From the NCBI GenBank assembly GCA_035707105.1, contig DASSUI010000064.1, forward strand, positions 1-64,000: a DNA stretch of 64,000 nucleotides, in the 5' to 3' direction. Numbering within the stretch: position 1 is the first letter of the stretch; each line of letters starts with the position of its first letter. This stretch comes from JACDAN01 sp035707105. Its GTDB lineage: Bacteria > Actinomycetota > Thermoleophilia > Gaiellales > Gaiellaceae. The notes beneath the pieces are model-generated. The model made no database searches, was not told the DNA's origin, and saw only the letters and a program-made list of their open reading frames with translations. Of this stretch, positions 32,996 to 40,677 are shown one piece after another. A program made the translations under genes and the position numbers.

Positions 32996-34291
32996 TCAGT
33001 TCGCGCCGTATTCGTACGCGCCGATGTCCGGCGCACGGCGGCGATGACGCCCGGTCATGTCGTAGCTCGGGGCAAGGCTGGGGCTCGCCCGGTCGATCAG
33101 GAGCTGCGACCGCGCTGTCGGACGGCCTCGCCGGTCGAGGTAGACGCGGCCCACCTGATCTGAACGGGAGCACCGGTGGCCGCGGACGACGACGTTGGAG
33201 ATCGATCCGCGCGCGCCGAAGCAAACGCGGCCCCAGGTCCGCAGCAGGCCGATGACGTTGTTGGCGATGAGCGGCCGCTCTCGCCTCGAGTAGCCCCCGT
33301 AGCGGTAGGCGCGGCTGATGCGCAACGAGCCTTCGTAGCCGTCGATGCGCTTGAAACCCGTCAGGATCGTGTTGTTGACGATCTCGACGAAGCGCGGCAG
33401 ACGCTCGGAGCTCTTCGCGCCGACGATGAGCGCCATCCTCGAGCGATAACCGGGAAGGCGCGGGTCTGTCCCGACGAAGAGGTTGTTGGCGACAGAGACG
33501 TGGTCGACAGGGCCGGTGAGGTACAGCTGAGCGCCGCCGTACTTGTAGACGCCGAAGTAGTTGCCCTCGACCCGCAGCCACCGCCCCGCGAACAATGCGA
33601 TCAGATCCTGATGACCGCAGCGCGCGCGGCCGAGAAGGCGGAAGTTGCAGGGCAGAGCCCGTTCGAAGCGGTTCCGTCGGATCGTGAGGTTGGAGCCGAA
33701 CCGCCCGTGGATGAAGTCACACCCGTAGCAGTCGTGAAACCAGTTGTCCTCCACGGTGACGTGCCGCGACCGCCGGAAGAGCATGAGGCAGAACGAATAA
33801 CCTGACGAATATCCGTGACCGATCTCCGTGGTTGCTGACCGGTCGCCGCAATGCGTGAACGTGCTTCGCCGGATCGTGACGTAGCGTGACCTGTGCACCG
33901 CCACGGACGCCGAAAGGTCCGTGCCCTCTGCGCTGACGACGAGGTCGTGCAACTCGATGTGCTTCGAGTCGAGGAGCTCGACGATCGCGTGCTGCGCGCG
34001 GGGCGAGATCCTCACTCGGCCGAGAGAGACATTCTTCGTGCGGTCGAAGACGACGTGCTCGATCCGGACGCCGCGAGTCCCGACGATCCGCAGCGGGCGC
34101 GAGGAGCGCGGTCGGACGATCAGCTGGCGGTAGGCATTCGGCAGCAGCCGGATCGTCCCGCCTGAGTTCGCGAGCCTGAACACCGCGGCCCGCAACTGCT
34201 TGTCGTTCCGCACGCGGATCGTCTTGCTCGCCGCGGGCTCGGCCGCAGGCGCCGCCGCCAGGACCACGAGGGTGAGCGCTGCGGATGCCAA
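32996..34291 (-). CDS. Secreted right-handed beta-helix protein
   Basis: 431 aa from TTG 34291. Short hydrophobic leader (ALTLVVLAAAPAAEPA), then a parallel beta-helix: repeated coils such as HVTVEDNWFHDCYG, NLTIRRNRFERAL, WLRVEGNYFGVY and HVSVANNLFVGTD. The C-terminus PDIGAYEYG is typical of these parallel-beta-helix (PbH1) proteins. Members include polysaccharide lyases and hydrolases, but I see no catalytic signature. Base composition looks lower in GC than the neighbours, and the gene sits between two tRNA-Ala 3' ends, suggesting acquisition. Confidence 0.8.
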   Translation of the reverse strand: MASAALTLVVLAAAPAAEPAASKTIRVRNDKQLRAAVFRLANSGGTIRLLPNAYRQLIVRPRSSRPLRIVGTRGVRIEHVVFDRTKNVSLGRVRISPRAQHAIVELLDSKHIELHDLVVSAEGTDLSASVAVHRSRYVTIRRSTFTHCGDRSATTEIGHGYSSGYSFCLMLFRRSRHVTVEDNWFHDCYGCDFIHGRFGSNLTIRRNRFERALPCNFRLLGRARCGHQDLIALFAGRWLRVEGNYFGVYKYGGAQLYLTGPVDHVSVANNLFVGTDPRLPGYRSRMALIVGAKSSERLPRFVEIVNNTILTGFKRIDGYEGSLRISRAYRYGGYSRRERPLIANNVIGLLRTWGRVCFGARGSISNVVVRGHRCSRSDQVGRVYLDRRGRPTARSQLLIDRASPSLAPSYDMTGRHRRRAPDIGAYEYGAN

Positions 34292-34383
34292 TGGCTGAAT
34301 TGCTCTCGTCCGGCGTCGATGGATGAGGCGAGTGTAAGACCGTGTACGGCCACAGAAGGGCGCGCACCGCTCCGGGATGGTGA

Positions 34384-34456
34384 TGGAGCTAGCCGGACTC
34401 GAACCGGCGACCTCCTGGGTGCGATCCAGGCGCTCTCCCAGCTGAGCTATAGCCCC
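34384..34456 (-). tRNA. tRNA-Ala (anticodon CGC)
   Basis: 73 nt with a full cloverleaf: acceptor GGGGCTA/TAGCTCC, including the G3-U70 wobble that identifies alanine tRNAs; D arm; anticodon stem CCTGG/CCAGG with loop ATCGCAC (anticodon CGC, reads GCG); five-base variable loop; T arm GCCGG/CCGGC with TTCGAGT. CCA is not encoded. Confidence 0.95.
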
Positions 34457-34496
34457 GCGGGCCTCAGTGTAGCCGCGCTTCCGGCCCGGAACGGCG

Positions 34497-34525
34497 TGGA
34501 GGCCGGCGCGGTTCGCCGGCCTCCA
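34497..34525 (-). terminator. Hairpin terminator of the sialidase-like gene
   Basis: TGGAGGCCGGCG (34497-34508), loop CGGTT, CGCCGGCCTCCA (34514-34525): a perfect 12-bp stem just past the stop at 34538. Confidence 0.8.
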
Positions 34526-34537
34526 CGATCGAGCTTG

Positions 34538-36148
34538 TTACGGCTTGCGCGCGAAGTAGATGTACTGCGCGAAGCCGCCGTCTGCCGGCCGGAACTCACG
34601 CATGTCCGTCCACGTCAGATTCGCAACACCGTCGCTGCCGTAGGCGATGCCGATGTAGTCGCCGTGGAACGTGGCGCAGTCCATGCAGCCGGGGACCTGC
34701 GCCCGGAAGTAGATCGAGTCCGTCGGGTTCGACGGAGCCGTGCTGACCACGGTCTTCGCGAGCGCGCCCGGCTGCCCCTCGGCGAGCGAGGTGTTGTACA
34801 GCGGGCCGTTCGCCGCGCCGCGGTCGTGGTAGAGGATCCCGATCGAGCCGTTCGTCGGGTCGACCTCCACCCACGGGAACCACTGGTCGCCGGCGCCCGC
34901 GTCCACGAGCACCGGAGCGCTCCAGGCACCGCCGACGGGCTTGCTCATCACGTACACGTTCGTGTTCGTGACCGGGTTCGCCGAGTCGTGGACGCCGTCG
35001 CGGTTGTCCGCGAACACGAGGTAGAGCGTGCCGTTCACCGGGCTTGCCACGATGTTCCCCGCGGAGTTGACGCGGAGCTGGTAGCCGGTGAGCGTCTGCC
35101 GACCGTTCACGTTCGTCGGGTAGTCACGCGCGCCGTCCTCGAGGCCGACGACGAAGGTCGGATTCGAGAAGGTCGCGCCGCCGTTCGACGACGAGACCAT
35201 CAGGTACTGGTCGTCGAACTCCTCGGCCGACTCCCAGAGCGCCTGGTTCTGGCTGTTCTCGAAGGCGACGTAGACCGTCCCGTCCGGGCCGACCGTCGGC
35301 ACGGAGAACTGATTCTCGTCGCACTCGCCCGCCGGGCCGCTCTCCTGGAACGTGCAGAGCGCCGGGTTGGAGCCCGAGATCTCCTTCGGCTTCGTCCACG
35401 TGAAACCGCCGTCGTCGCTGTGCGACTCCCAGATCGCCGACGAGAGGTACTCGCCGTACGCCGACTCGAACTTGCTCCAGGTCAGGTACGTCCGCCCGTA
35501 GAACGGCGATGCCGGATTGTTGTCGGTGACGATCCACTCCTTGTCGTTGAAGAGCTGGCTCTTGCTGAGGTCACAGCCGATCCCGTCGTCCACGACGACC
35601 GGCTTGAGCCAGCTGCGGCCGTTGTCGCGCGAGATCGAGACGACGAGGTCGCCGTCGCACGCCTGCGTCCCCGCAGCGTGGAGCGTGTTGTAGCTGAGCG
35701 AAGAGTGGATCGCGGTTCCATGCTTGACGTCGAACACCGTCACTGGGTCGCTTCCCGTCTTGAGCGGCTTCTCGATCGACATGTTCCCGGTGGACCAGCT
35801 CAGGCCGCCGTCCAGCGTCGTGTAGTACTGGTCGCAGCAGGAGCCGTAGTCGTTGGAGCTCGCGATCATGTTCATCGGGTTCGCGGGGTTGACCTCGATG
35901 TCGGGCTCGTTGTTCGGGAACGGGTCGTCGCAGTCGAGCCGGGTGTTCGCGCCCTGGCTCAGCGCCGTGCACTCGTAGTCGTAGTGCGGGCCGTGCTGCT
36001 TGTCGAAGCCCGCGACGTCCGAGCTGACCGAGCGCTTCTTCGCCATGCCGCCCTCGGGTAGGTTCGGCCGTGCGCCCCCGGCGGCGACGAACGCGAACGC
36101 GAGCGCCGCTGCCGCGAGGAGCAGCGAGGCGAATCGGAGTGTCCTCAT
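34538..36148 (-). CDS. Secreted sialidase-like beta-propeller protein
   Basis: 536 aa. Signal peptide MRTLRFASLLLAAAALAFAF. Four Asp-box type motifs place it in the sialidase/BNR propeller fold: LDGGLSWS, RDNGRSW, DDGGFTW and SNGGATF. Many cysteines (GSCCDQYY, QACDGD, IGCD, PGCMDC) suggest disulfides, fitting export. The catalytic Arg triad of true sialidases is not evident, so function is open. ATG 36148 has a strong site (AAAGGGGAGAG), and the gene has its own sigma70-like promoter facing the sigma-factor gene. Confidence 0.85.
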   Translation of the reverse strand: MRTLRFASLLLAAAALAFAFVAAGGARPNLPEGGMAKKRSVSSDVAGFDKQHGPHYDYECTALSQGANTRLDCDDPFPNNEPDIEVNPANPMNMIASSNDYGSCCDQYYTTLDGGLSWSTGNMSIEKPLKTGSDPVTVFDVKHGTAIHSSLSYNTLHAAGTQACDGDLVVSISRDNGRSWLKPVVVDDGIGCDLSKSQLFNDKEWIVTDNNPASPFYGRTYLTWSKFESAYGEYLSSAIWESHSDDGGFTWTKPKEISGSNPALCTFQESGPAGECDENQFSVPTVGPDGTVYVAFENSQNQALWESAEEFDDQYLMVSSSNGGATFSNPTFVVGLEDGARDYPTNVNGRQTLTGYQLRVNSAGNIVASPVNGTLYLVFADNRDGVHDSANPVTNTNVYVMSKPVGGAWSAPVLVDAGAGDQWFPWVEVDPTNGSIGILYHDRGAANGPLYNTSLAEGQPGALAKTVVSTAPSNPTDSIYFRAQVPGCMDCATFHGDYIGIAYGSDGVANLTWTDMREFRPADGGFAQYIYFARKP

Positions 36149-36197
36149 CTCTCCCCTTTCTCGGTTCCGGCGGTGCCGGACTCCGGATGTGCGGACG

Positions 36198-36227
36198 TAT
36201 ATAGACCACTTTCGAGGGCGTGTCCAA
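36198..36227 (-). promoter_or_regulatory. Sigma70-type promoter of the sialidase-like gene
   Basis: On the minus strand TTGGAC (36227-36222), 18 bp, TATATA (36203-36198). Start of transcription is expected about 40 bp before the ATG at 36148. It is the clearest -35/-10 pair in the window. Confidence 0.7.
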
Positions 36228-36233
36228 CCGCGC

Positions 36234-36248
36234 TACAGTCGGCGCGTG
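36234..36248 (+). promoter_or_regulatory. Leaderless promoter of the ECF sigma operon
   Basis: TACAGT (36234-36239), six bases, then GTG at 36246. There is no ribosome site. It lies back to back with the sialidase promoter. Confidence 0.5.
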
Positions 36249-36887
36249 GAGACGGCGACGCTCGGCGACGTCGAGATCGTCCGCGCGCTTCGGGAGCGAG
36301 ACGAGGCGACCTTCGCGGCGCTGGCGCGCGACTACCACGCCTCGCTGCTCCGGGTCGCCCAGATCTACGTCTCCAGCCGGGCAGTCGCCGAGGAGGTCGT
36401 ACAGGAGACGTGGATCGGCGTGCTCAGGGGGCTCGACCGCTTCGAGGGCAGGTCGACGCTGAAGACCTGGATCTTCCGGATCCTCACGAACATCGCGAAG
36501 ACGCGGGCGCAGCGGGAGGGCAGGACGCTGCCGTTCTCCGCCTTGCAGCGGCCGGACGCCGTGCCCGAGGCCGCGGTCGAGCCGGAGCGCTTCCGGCCGC
36601 CTGACGACCCGTCCTGGCCCGGCCACTGGTCGGCGCGGCCGCAGCCGTGGAACGCGCCCGAGGAGCGGCTCCTCGGTGCCGAGGTCCGGGGCATCGTCGA
36701 CTCGGCGATCGAGGAGCTTCCTCCCGCCCAGCGCGCGGTCATCACGCTCCGGGACGTCGACGGCTGGCCCGCCGAAGAGGTGTGTAATGCCCTGGACCTG
36801 AGCGAGACCAATCAACGGGTACTCCTCCACCGCGCTCGGTCGAAGGTGCGGCGGGCGCTGGAGGACTACTTCGCGGAGGAGCGATGA
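36246..36887 (+). CDS. ECF (sigma-70 group 4) RNA polymerase sigma factor
   Basis: 213 aa. Region 2 (ATFAALARDYHASLLRVAQIYV ... VVQETWIGVLRGLDRFEGRSTLKTWIFRI) and region 4 (LPPAQRAVITLRDVDGWPAEEVCNALDLSETNQRVLLHRARSKVRRAL) are joined by a proline-rich linker (PDDPSWPGHWSARPQPW). It directs polymerase to stress promoters. GTG start at 36246 is one choice; no better ATG is near. It is followed by its anti-sigma factor with an ATGA overlap. Confidence 0.92.
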   Translation: METATLGDVEIVRALRERDEATFAALARDYHASLLRVAQIYVSSRAVAEEVVQETWIGVLRGLDRFEGRSTLKTWIFRILTNIAKTRAQREGRTLPFSALQRPDAVPEAAVEPERFRPPDDPSWPGHWSARPQPWNAPEERLLGAEVRGIVDSAIEELPPAQRAVITLRDVDGWPAEEVCNALDLSETNQRVLLHRARSKVRRALEDYFAEER

Positions 36888-37135
36888 CGCAACCGCTGGA
36901 ACAGCTCAGCTGCCAGGAGCTCGTCGAGCTCGTGACGGACTACCTCGAGGGCGCGCTGCCCGACGAGGACCGCCGGCGGTTCGAGGAGCACCTTGCGACC
37001 TGCGACGGCTGCAGCACCTACGTCGAGCAGATGCGCACGACGCTCCGCGTCACCGGGGAGCTCAAAGCCGACGCGCTGACGCCCGAGGCGGAGGCGGCGC
37101 TGCGGGAGGCGTTCCGGGAGTGGGGCGCGAGTTGA
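36884..37135 (+). CDS. Zinc-finger anti-sigma factor (zf-HC2)
   Basis: 83 aa. The HATC-type zinc motif is HLATCDGC, preceded by a CQELVELVTDYLEGALP helix, exactly as in cytoplasmic ZAS anti-sigma factors. No membrane helix follows, so it is soluble and probably releases the sigma factor on thiol oxidation. ATG overlaps the sigma stop (ATGA); its stop is overlapped by the next gene. Confidence 0.9.
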   Translation: MTQPLEQLSCQELVELVTDYLEGALPDEDRRRFEEHLATCDGCSTYVEQMRTTLRVTGELKADALTPEAEAALREAFREWGAS

Positions 37136-37740
37136 CGCCGATCGTCTCCCGCGGATTCCGCGGCCGCCGGCGCGACGAGGGCCCGCCCGACCGGGTTCCG
37201 CCGGGCCAGTACGTCACGGACGACTTCCCCGTCCTCTCGGCGGGGCCGACGCCGCATGTTCCGCTGGACGAGTGGGACTTCGCGCTCGTTGGCGAGCTGG
37301 ACGAGGCGCGGCGCTGGTCGTGGGAGGAGTTCCGCGCGCTGCCCACCGAGGAGGTCACGGTCGACATCCACTGCGTGACCAAGTGGTCGAAGCTGGACAC
37401 GGTCTGGGAGGGCGTCCTGGTCGACGCGATCCTCGACGGGGTCCAGACCGAGGCCGAGTACGCGGTGGCGTTCTGCGACGGCGGCTACACGGCGAACCTG
37501 CCGCTCGAGGATCTCACCGGTGGCAAGGCGTGGGTCGCCTACGCGTACGACGGCGAGCCGCTCGACCCCGAGCACGGTGGGCCGGTGCGCCTGCTCGTCC
37601 CGCACCTCTACTTCTGGAAGAGCGCCAAGTGGGTGCGCGGGCTCCAGCTGACCACCGTGGACGAGCCCGGCTTCTGGGAGTCGAACGGCTACCACCTCTA
37701 CGGCGACCCGTGGCGAGAGCAGCGGTACTGGGGCGACTGA
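37132..37740 (+). CDS. Sulfite-oxidase-like molybdopterin oxidoreductase
   Basis: 202 aa from TTG 37132 (TTGA overlap with the anti-sigma stop); GTG 37120 would add four residues. Oxidoreductase molybdopterin-binding domain with the molybdenum-ligating Cys in VDIHCVTKWSKLDTVWEGV, then FCDGGYTANLPLEDL and GGPVRLLVPHLYFWKSAKWVRGL. It has no signal peptide or dimerisation domain, so it is a cytoplasmic YedY/SUOX-like enzyme; the substrate is unknown (sulfite or methionine-sulfoxide-like). The flavin reductase downstream is its likely electron partner. Confidence 0.88.
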   Translation: MTPIVSRGFRGRRRDEGPPDRVPPGQYVTDDFPVLSAGPTPHVPLDEWDFALVGELDEARRWSWEEFRALPTEEVTVDIHCVTKWSKLDTVWEGVLVDAILDGVQTEAEYAVAFCDGGYTANLPLEDLTGGKAWVAYAYDGEPLDPEHGGPVRLLVPHLYFWKSAKWVRGLQLTTVDEPGFWESNGYHLYGDPWREQRYWGD

Positions 37741-38456
37741 CGTGGCAGGTCGCGGAGGCCCTCGAGGTCGTTCCGGAGACGCCGCGCGTCAAGACGATCC
37801 TCCTCGACGTCCCCGGCTGGCCGGGCCATCTCCCGGGGCAGCACGTCGACCTCCGGCTCACCGCCGAGGACGGCTACCAGGCGCAGCGGAGCTACTCGAT
37901 CGCGTCGGCGCCCGGGACGGACGTTCTGGAGTTGACCGTCGAGCGAATCGACGACGGCGAGGTGTCGCCCTACCTCACCGACGAGCTCCGGCCGGGTGAC
38001 CGCTTCGAGATACGCGGACCCGTCGGCGGCTACTTCGTCTGGGAGCCGTCGCGCGGAGGCCCGCTCCTCCTCGTCGCCGGCGGGTCGGGCGTCGTTCCGT
38101 TGATGGCGATGCTGCGCCACCTCGACGGGGCCGGAGAGGATGTCCCCGCGACGCTGCTCTTCTCCTCCCGCGGCTGGGAGGACGTGATCTACCGCGACGA
38201 GCTGGAGCGGCTCGACGGCGGTTCCGCGCGGGTGGTCCACACGCTGACCCGGTCGCAGCCCGACGGGTGGACGGGCTACTCCCGAAGGGTCGACCCGGAG
38301 ATGCTCGCCGAGGTCGGCCCGGCGACCGACGAGCGGCCGCACGTCTACGTGTGCGGGCCGACGCCGTTCGTCGAGACCGTGGCGTCGGCGCTCGTGGAGC
38401 TCGGCCACGAGCCGTCGCAGATCCGCACCGAGCGCTTCGGACCCACGGGAGGCTGA
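37737..38456 (+). CDS. Ferredoxin-NADP reductase-like flavoprotein
   Basis: 239 aa. FAD domain (GQHVDLRLTAEDGYQAQRSYSIASAP), NAD(P) domain (LLLVAGGSGVVPLMAMLRHL) and the C-terminal VYVCGPTPFVETVASALVELG. No 2Fe-2S domain. The family N-terminus, (M)TWQVAEALEVVPETPRVKTI, starts at CTG 37737, overlapping the TGA of the molybdoenzyme gene (CTGA). GTG 37710 is the nearest conventional start and would add nine residues. It probably passes electrons from NAD(P)H to, or from, the molybdoenzyme. Confidence 0.88.
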   Translation: MTWQVAEALEVVPETPRVKTILLDVPGWPGHLPGQHVDLRLTAEDGYQAQRSYSIASAPGTDVLELTVERIDDGEVSPYLTDELRPGDRFEIRGPVGGYFVWEPSRGGPLLLVAGGSGVVPLMAMLRHLDGAGEDVPATLLFSSRGWEDVIYRDELERLDGGSARVVHTLTRSQPDGWTGYSRRVDPEMLAEVGPATDERPHVYVCGPTPFVETVASALVELGHEPSQIRTERFGPTGG

Positions 38457-38457
38457 G

Positions 38458-38712
38458 ATGCAATCGTTGAAGCTGGACGGAAACGCGGCGGCCGGGCTCC
38501 TGCGCGAGGTGTTCGCCGTGGAGATCACGACGGCGACCGGCACCTGCGACGGCTGCTCGTCCGTCTCTGCGGCGGGCGCGTTCGTCGCCTACACGCAGGC
38601 CCCCGGCGTCGTCCTGCGCTGCCCCCGCTGCGACGCCGTGCTGATGAAGGTCGTCACAGACGGCGAGCGCTTCTGGCTCGATCTCCGCGGCCTCCGGAGC
38701 CTCCAGCTGTAA
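38458..38712 (+). CDS. DUF6510 family small zinc-ribbon protein
   Basis: 84 aa, one base after the flavoprotein stop. Two CxxC pairs (GTCDGCSS and LRCPRCDA) form a zinc ribbon, ending FWLDLRGLRSLQL. It matches the small family I know as DUF6510, often found beside this molybdoenzyme and reductase in Actinobacteria. The role is unknown; a cofactor-insertion or assembly helper is an inference. Confidence 0.8.
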   Translation: MQSLKLDGNAAAGLLREVFAVEITTATGTCDGCSSVSAAGAFVAYTQAPGVVLRCPRCDAVLMKVVTDGERFWLDLRGLRSLQL

Positions 38713-38765
38713 CGAATCGGCGCCTCGGGCGGACAGAGGGCCGTCAAACCGAGATTGGAGGCGCG

Positions 38766-39788
38766 ATGTCGAACCACCAGCATGCCGGAGTCTTCGCCCA
38801 GACGAACGAGGCGGACGGAAACCGCGTGATCGCGTTCCGCCGCGGTGCGGACGGCGCCCTCGAGGGCATGGAGTCGCACGAGACCGGAGGCGCCGGCGAC
38901 GGCGTCCCGCACCTGACCTCGCAGGGGTCGGTCGTCTTCTCCGGCGACGGGACGCGGCTCCTCGTCACGAACGCCGGCAGCGGGGACGTCAGCGTCTTCG
39001 CCGTCGGCGCGGACGCGCTCGAGCTGCTGCAGACCGTCCCGAGCGGCGCCGCGCCGAAGAGCGTGGCCGAGCACGACGGGCTGGTCTACGTCGTGAACAC
39101 CGGCGACCGCTCGCTCGCCGGCCTCCGGCTCGGCGCCGACGGGCTCGCGCCGATCGGCCACCGGGTCGACCTCGGAGCCGAGAGCGACCCGGCCCAGGTC
39201 GGGTTCACCCCCGACGGCTCGACTGTGGTCGTCACCGACCGCGGCACGGACGCGATCGCGCTCTACCCGGTGGCGGCGGACGGGACGCTCGGCGAGCCGC
39301 GGATCCAGCCGTCGTCGGGTCCGACGCCGTACGGCTTCGCGTTCACCGGCGACGGGACGCTGCTCGTGACCGAGGCCTTCGGCGCGCAGAAGGGCAAGGC
39401 GGCGGCCTCGTCCTACCGCGTGAGCGGTGCGACGGCGACGCCTCTGTCCCGCTCGGTCCCGAACGGCCGCAGCGAGATCTGTTGGGCTGTCGTGAGCAAG
39501 GACGAGCGCTTCGTCTTCACGACGAACTTCGCCGACGGCGCCGTCTCCCGCTACGCGATCGGGCCGGACGGCGCGATCTCGCTCGACAGCGCGGTGGCAG
39601 CCGCCACGGTCGAGGGCGCGCCCGGCCTCCGCGACGAGGCGCTGACCGCGGACGGCGGCTTCCTGTACGCGATCGACGCCGACGCCGGCCGCATCTTCGG
39701 CTGGGCGGTCGGCGACGACGGGGCGCTCGACCCGGTCGGCTCGTGGGGCGGCGTCCCGCCGACGGTGGCAGGGCTCGCCGCGAGCTGA
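38766..39788 (+). CDS. Lactonase-like seven-bladed beta-propeller protein
   Basis: 340 aa, no signal peptide. Repeating blades of the form GDGTRLLVTNAGSGDVSVFAV, DGSTVVVTDRGTDAIALYPV, DGTLLVTEAF and KDERFVFTTNFADGAVSRYAI, as in the 6-phosphogluconolactonase (Pgl)/YncE-like propellers. ATG at 38766 has the ribosome site TTGGAGG. An enzymatic role cannot be confirmed; many relatives are only binding scaffolds. Confidence 0.82.
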   Translation: MSNHQHAGVFAQTNEADGNRVIAFRRGADGALEGMESHETGGAGDGVPHLTSQGSVVFSGDGTRLLVTNAGSGDVSVFAVGADALELLQTVPSGAAPKSVAEHDGLVYVVNTGDRSLAGLRLGADGLAPIGHRVDLGAESDPAQVGFTPDGSTVVVTDRGTDAIALYPVAADGTLGEPRIQPSSGPTPYGFAFTGDGTLLVTEAFGAQKGKAAASSYRVSGATATPLSRSVPNGRSEICWAVVSKDERFVFTTNFADGAVSRYAIGPDGAISLDSAVAAATVEGAPGLRDEALTADGGFLYAIDADAGRIFGWAVGDDGALDPVGSWGGVPPTVAGLAAS

Positions 39789-39825
39789 TCCCGGCGCACC
39801 CGGCGCACGGTGGCACCATTCCGCC

Positions 39826-40677
39826 GTGCGCCGGGTCCTCCTCGCCGTCGCCCTGCTCGCTCTCCTCGGGGCGGCCGCCGCGTGGAGCTCCGGGCGGTCG
39901 GAGGATGCGGCGACGCCCAACCGGTTCGACGGCCGGGCCGCCTGGGCGTTCCTCAAGCGCCAGGTCGCGCTCGGGCCGCGGCCGGCCGGCTCGCGCAGGT
40001 CCCGCGAGCTCGCGGCGATGCTGCGGCGGTCGGTGCGCGGCGGCCGCTTCCAGGCGGTGCCGGGAGGGCTCCGGAACGTCGTCGCCGTCATCCCCGGCCG
40101 GAGTCCGCGCCGCAAAGTCGTGCTCGGGGCGCACTACGACACGAAGGACCTCCCCGGCTTCGTGGGCGCGAACGACGGAGCCTCCGGCACCGCGGTCGTC
40201 CGCCAGCTCGCGCGGGCGATCAGGCCTCGGCAGCTGCGCCCAACACTGATCGTCGTCTTCTTCGACGGCGAGGAGGTCGCGAGGGGCCGTCCGGACTCGC
40301 AGTTCGAGCGCTACGGGCTCCGCGGGAGCAAGGTGGCCGCCTCCGCGTTCCGCTCGGCCGAGGCCGCGATCGTCCTCGACTTTGTCGGCGACCGCGACCT
40401 CGAGATCCCTCGCGAGCAGTACTCGAACGTCCGACTCTGGACCCGGCTGCGGGCCGCCGCGGCGCGGACGGGTTCGTCGCGGCACTTCCCCGCACGGCAG
40501 CAGAACGCGGTGCTCGACGACCACATCGCCTTCCTCCGGCGGGGGATCCCTGCGATCGACCTGATCGACTTCGACTTCCCCTGCTGGCACAAGCGCTGCG
40601 ACGACCTGACCGCGGTCTCGGAGGACAGCCTCGACGCCGTCGGCGAGACGGTGATGGTCTTCCTCGCCGGTCTGTGA
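39826..40677 (+). CDS. M28 zinc peptidase / glutaminyl cyclase-like, secreted
   Basis: 283 aa from GTG 39826. Signal peptide MRRVLLAVALLALLGAAAAW. Zinc-site elements of the M28 aminopeptidase/glutaminyl-peptide cyclotransferase group: HYDTKD, GANDGASGTA, FDGEEVA, VLDFVGD and a C-terminal His in CWHKRCDDLTAVSED. The single-zinc cyclotransferase subgroup fits best. Its stop is overlapped by the next gene (GTGA). Confidence 0.85.
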   Translation: MRRVLLAVALLALLGAAAAWSSGRSEDAATPNRFDGRAAWAFLKRQVALGPRPAGSRRSRELAAMLRRSVRGGRFQAVPGGLRNVVAVIPGRSPRRKVVLGAHYDTKDLPGFVGANDGASGTAVVRQLARAIRPRQLRPTLIVVFFDGEEVARGRPDSQFERYGLRGSKVAASAFRSAEAAIVLDFVGDRDLEIPREQYSNVRLWTRLRAAAARTGSSRHFPARQQNAVLDDHIAFLRRGIPAIDLIDFDFPCWHKRCDDLTAVSEDSLDAVGETVMVFLAGL

